DNA of 64,000 nt, taken from Lacinutrix sp. C3R15. Lineage in GTDB: Bacteria; Bacteroidota; Bacteroidia; Flavobacteriales; Flavobacteriaceae. Both the position numbers and the translations under genes were made by a program. This document shows, one piece after another, positions 62,672 to 64,000 of this stretch; positions within the stretch are counted from its first letter, which is position 1, and each line of letters opens with the position of its first letter. The stretch covers positions 124,001 through 188,000 of the forward strand of contig NZ_JAHKPZ010000015.1 of assembly GCF_018860825.1 (NCBI RefSeq). The letters are read 5' to 3'. Below the pieces are notes generated by a model. That model made no database searches, was not told the origin of the DNA, and saw nothing but the letters and a program-made list of their open reading frames with translations.

Positions 62672-63445
62672 ATGCAAAACTGGATTTCTCTTTTAGCAAA
62701 ATTTAAAGAAAAGCAAATTCCCGTTGCTTTAGTAACAGTAACCAAATGTTTAGGTTCAACACCTTGCGTTGTTGGGTCTAGAATGTTGGTAACTGCAGAT
62801 AAACAAATTCATGGTACTGTTGGAGGAGGAAAACTAGAATTTAAAGCCATAGACGAAGCGATTATTGCATTAAACGAAAATAGAATTATCGAATCAAGTT
62901 ACACATTAGGTCCAGAATTTGAACAATGCTGTGGCGGAAAAGTGGAATTTATTATTGAGCCTATGCATCAATCTCCAAAATTATTTTTATTTGGAGCAGG
63001 ACATATTGGAATGGAAATTTGCAAGCTCTTAATAGATACACCTTTTAAAGTGCATCTTATAGACTCTCGTGACAATTGGTTTGCTAATTTAGAATTAGAT
63101 GAAAGTATAACTACACATCAAACCAGTGAAACAGATTTTAAAACCTTTAAAGATGCTGTACAATGGGGAAGCAATTGTTATGTTTTGGTTTTAACACATA
63201 ATCATGTAATCGATTTTGATATTATAGCTATGGCTTTACAAAACGAAACTAAATTTCTAGGCTTAATAGGTAGTAAAACTAAAAAAGTGCGCTTTCATAA
63301 TATGCTTATTAAAGAAATGCATATTCCTGAAGGGATGACCAATGTAGTTTGCCCAATAGGCTTAGATATAGGAGGAGATACACCAAAAGAAATTGCTATT
63401 AGCGTTGTTGCACAATTACTACAAACACATTACAAAAATGAGTAA
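62672..63445 (+). CDS. XdhC/CoxI-family protein
   Basis: This 257-residue protein has the XdhC N-terminal part with VALVTVTKCLGSTPCVVGSR and HGTVGGGKLEFKAIDEA, then an EFEQCCGGKVEFIIEP segment with the Cys pair, and the C-terminal Rossmann domain LFLFGAGHIGMEICKLL followed by LIGSKTKKVRFHNML. The family binds molybdenum cofactor and helps insert it in xanthine dehydrogenase or aldehyde oxidase. No such oxidase is in the window; it could lie beyond the right edge. The next gene starts inside its last codons (8-base overlap). Confidence 0.9.
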   Translation: MQNWISLLAKFKEKQIPVALVTVTKCLGSTPCVVGSRMLVTADKQIHGTVGGGKLEFKAIDEAIIALNENRIIESSYTLGPEFEQCCGGKVEFIIEPMHQSPKLFLFGAGHIGMEICKLLIDTPFKVHLIDSRDNWFANLELDESITTHQTSETDFKTFKDAVQWGSNCYVLVLTHNHVIDFDIIAMALQNETKFLGLIGSKTKKVRFHNMLIKEMHIPEGMTNVVCPIGLDIGGDTPKEIAISVVAQLLQTHYKNE

Positions 63446-64000
63446 TGTCATTCAGAAGGAAACAAAGAATCTTTTAAAACAAAATAATAAGTCTATCATT
63501 GATAAACTCACTGCACTTTGGGCTTTAAATGAGTCTGGATTAGGTGGTTTTTTACATGTTTTTAACTCGCCATTTACAGGGTTGATTGTTGGTGGAATTG
63601 CTATTCTGTTAATTAGTTTAATTGCTTTTTATGCTAAAAATAAATGGCAAGCCATTTTAAAAGCTTTAGTAATTGTATTGATTATAAAAATGGCAGTGAG
63701 TCCGTATTCGCCATTTACAGCATACATTTCTGTGAGTTTTCAAGCTGTTTTGGGAGCCTTTTTATTTTCTAACTTTTCCTGGAAAGGGGGAACATTAGTA
63801 GCTTTAGGAATAGTAACCTTTTTGCAATCTGCACTTCAAAAATTATTAAAACTCACCATTATTTATGGTACAGATTTTTGGGAAGCCATCAATATTTATG
63901 GTACTTGGATTCAAGAAAAAATCAATTTTATAACAGACACTTCTACAACATCGGTTTTAATTAGCATTTACCTTTTGGTGTATGGTGTTGGTGGCCTTTT
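63438..64000 (+). CDS. Polytopic membrane protein, truncated by the window edge
   Basis: An ATG at 63438 (MSNVIQKETKNLLKQNNKSI) opens a frame that runs off the right edge with 187 residues visible. It overlaps the XdhC gene by 8 bases, so it is translationally coupled. About four hydrophobic segments are visible: about 46-68, 73-86, 92-115 and 120-135; an IQEKINFITDTSTTSV loop and a further helix at 175 onward follow. I do not recognise the family. The coupling suggests a part in the XdhC-linked (molybdenum cofactor) pathway or in an adjacent transport step. Confidence 0.75.
   Translation, partial: MSNVIQKETKNLLKQNNKSIIDKLTALWALNESGLGGFLHVFNSPFTGLIVGGIAILLISLIAFYAKNKWQAILKALVIVLIIKMAVSPYSPFTAYISVSFQAVLGAFLFSNFSWKGGTLVALGIVTFLQSALQKLLKLTIIYGTDFWEAINIYGTWIQEKINFITDTSTTSVLISIYLLVYGVGGL

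Noticed and set aside
1-64000. Search by eye for CRISPR arrays, tRNA/rRNA genes, transposases and integrases
   Set aside because: No regularly spaced direct repeats, cloverleaf-like sequences or transposase/integrase motifs were seen in the window.

Overview
The window is AT-rich chromosomal DNA of a member of the Bacteroidota, most likely a marine Flavobacteriaceae. The signs are a SusC/SusD outer-membrane glycan uptake pair, a type IX secretion (T9SS) C-terminal sorting domain, many lipoproteins with short lipoboxes, promoters of the TAnnTTTG (-7) type, almost no Shine-Dalgarno sequences, and a mevalonate-type isoprenoid pathway. No rRNA, tRNA, CRISPR array, phage or insertion sequence was seen. 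Genes are tightly packed and look vertically inherited.

Region 1 (1-20.6 kb) is an alpha-glucan (starch/maltodextrin) utilization locus. A leftward unit encodes SusC, SusD and a SusE-like lipoprotein cut by the window edge. It is divergent from a LacI-type regulator, with a PurR/LacI-like operator midway between them. The rightward unit encodes an MFS sugar transporter, beta-phosphoglucomutase, a GH65 phosphorylase, three GH13 lipoproteins, a three-module CBM/esterase/GH31 protein and a small secreted protein. Together they bind, cut, import and phosphorolyse malto-oligosaccharides to glucose and glucose 6-phosphate. SusD carries an embedded copy of the SusE-type starch-binding module.

Region 2 (20.6-33.8 kb) is mixed core and accessory sequence: a Kelch/T9SS protein, a GAF protein, an HD-domain protein with a Pycsar-effector-like membrane module, a flavoprotein, a TetR regulator, and then an isoprenoid block (mvaD, mevalonate kinase, UbiA prenyltransferase) followed by a pseudouridine synthase homologue that lacks the catalytic Asp.

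Region 3 (33.8-39.1 kb) is a translationally coupled polyamine operon: arginine decarboxylase, agmatinase, a deoxyhypusine-synthase-like protein without the active-site Lys, and a GNAT-nitrilase fusion. A promoter and a small ORF of unusual composition precede it.

Region 4 (39.1-52.8 kb) has envelope and housekeeping genes: VOC and RMD1-family proteins, an alpha/beta hydrolase, membrane and GT2 glycosyltransferases, a royal-jelly-type lipoprotein, a flavoprotein/polyferredoxin pair, a GH113-like lipoprotein and a metallophosphatase.

Region 5 (52.8-59.8 kb) is a leftward cluster of nine genes matching the bacterial arsenosugar biosynthesis set: peroxidase-like protein, ArsS radical SAM, rhodanese, TIGR04282-type glycosyltransferase, purine nucleoside phosphorylase, ArsM, sterol-desaturase-family enzyme, DUF547 protein and TIGR04283-type glycosyltransferase. 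Region 6 (59.9-64 kb) has an M19 dipeptidase, a Na+/H+ antiporter, an XdhC-family protein and a membrane protein cut by the right edge.

All functional calls rest on motif recognition by eye; no database search was run.
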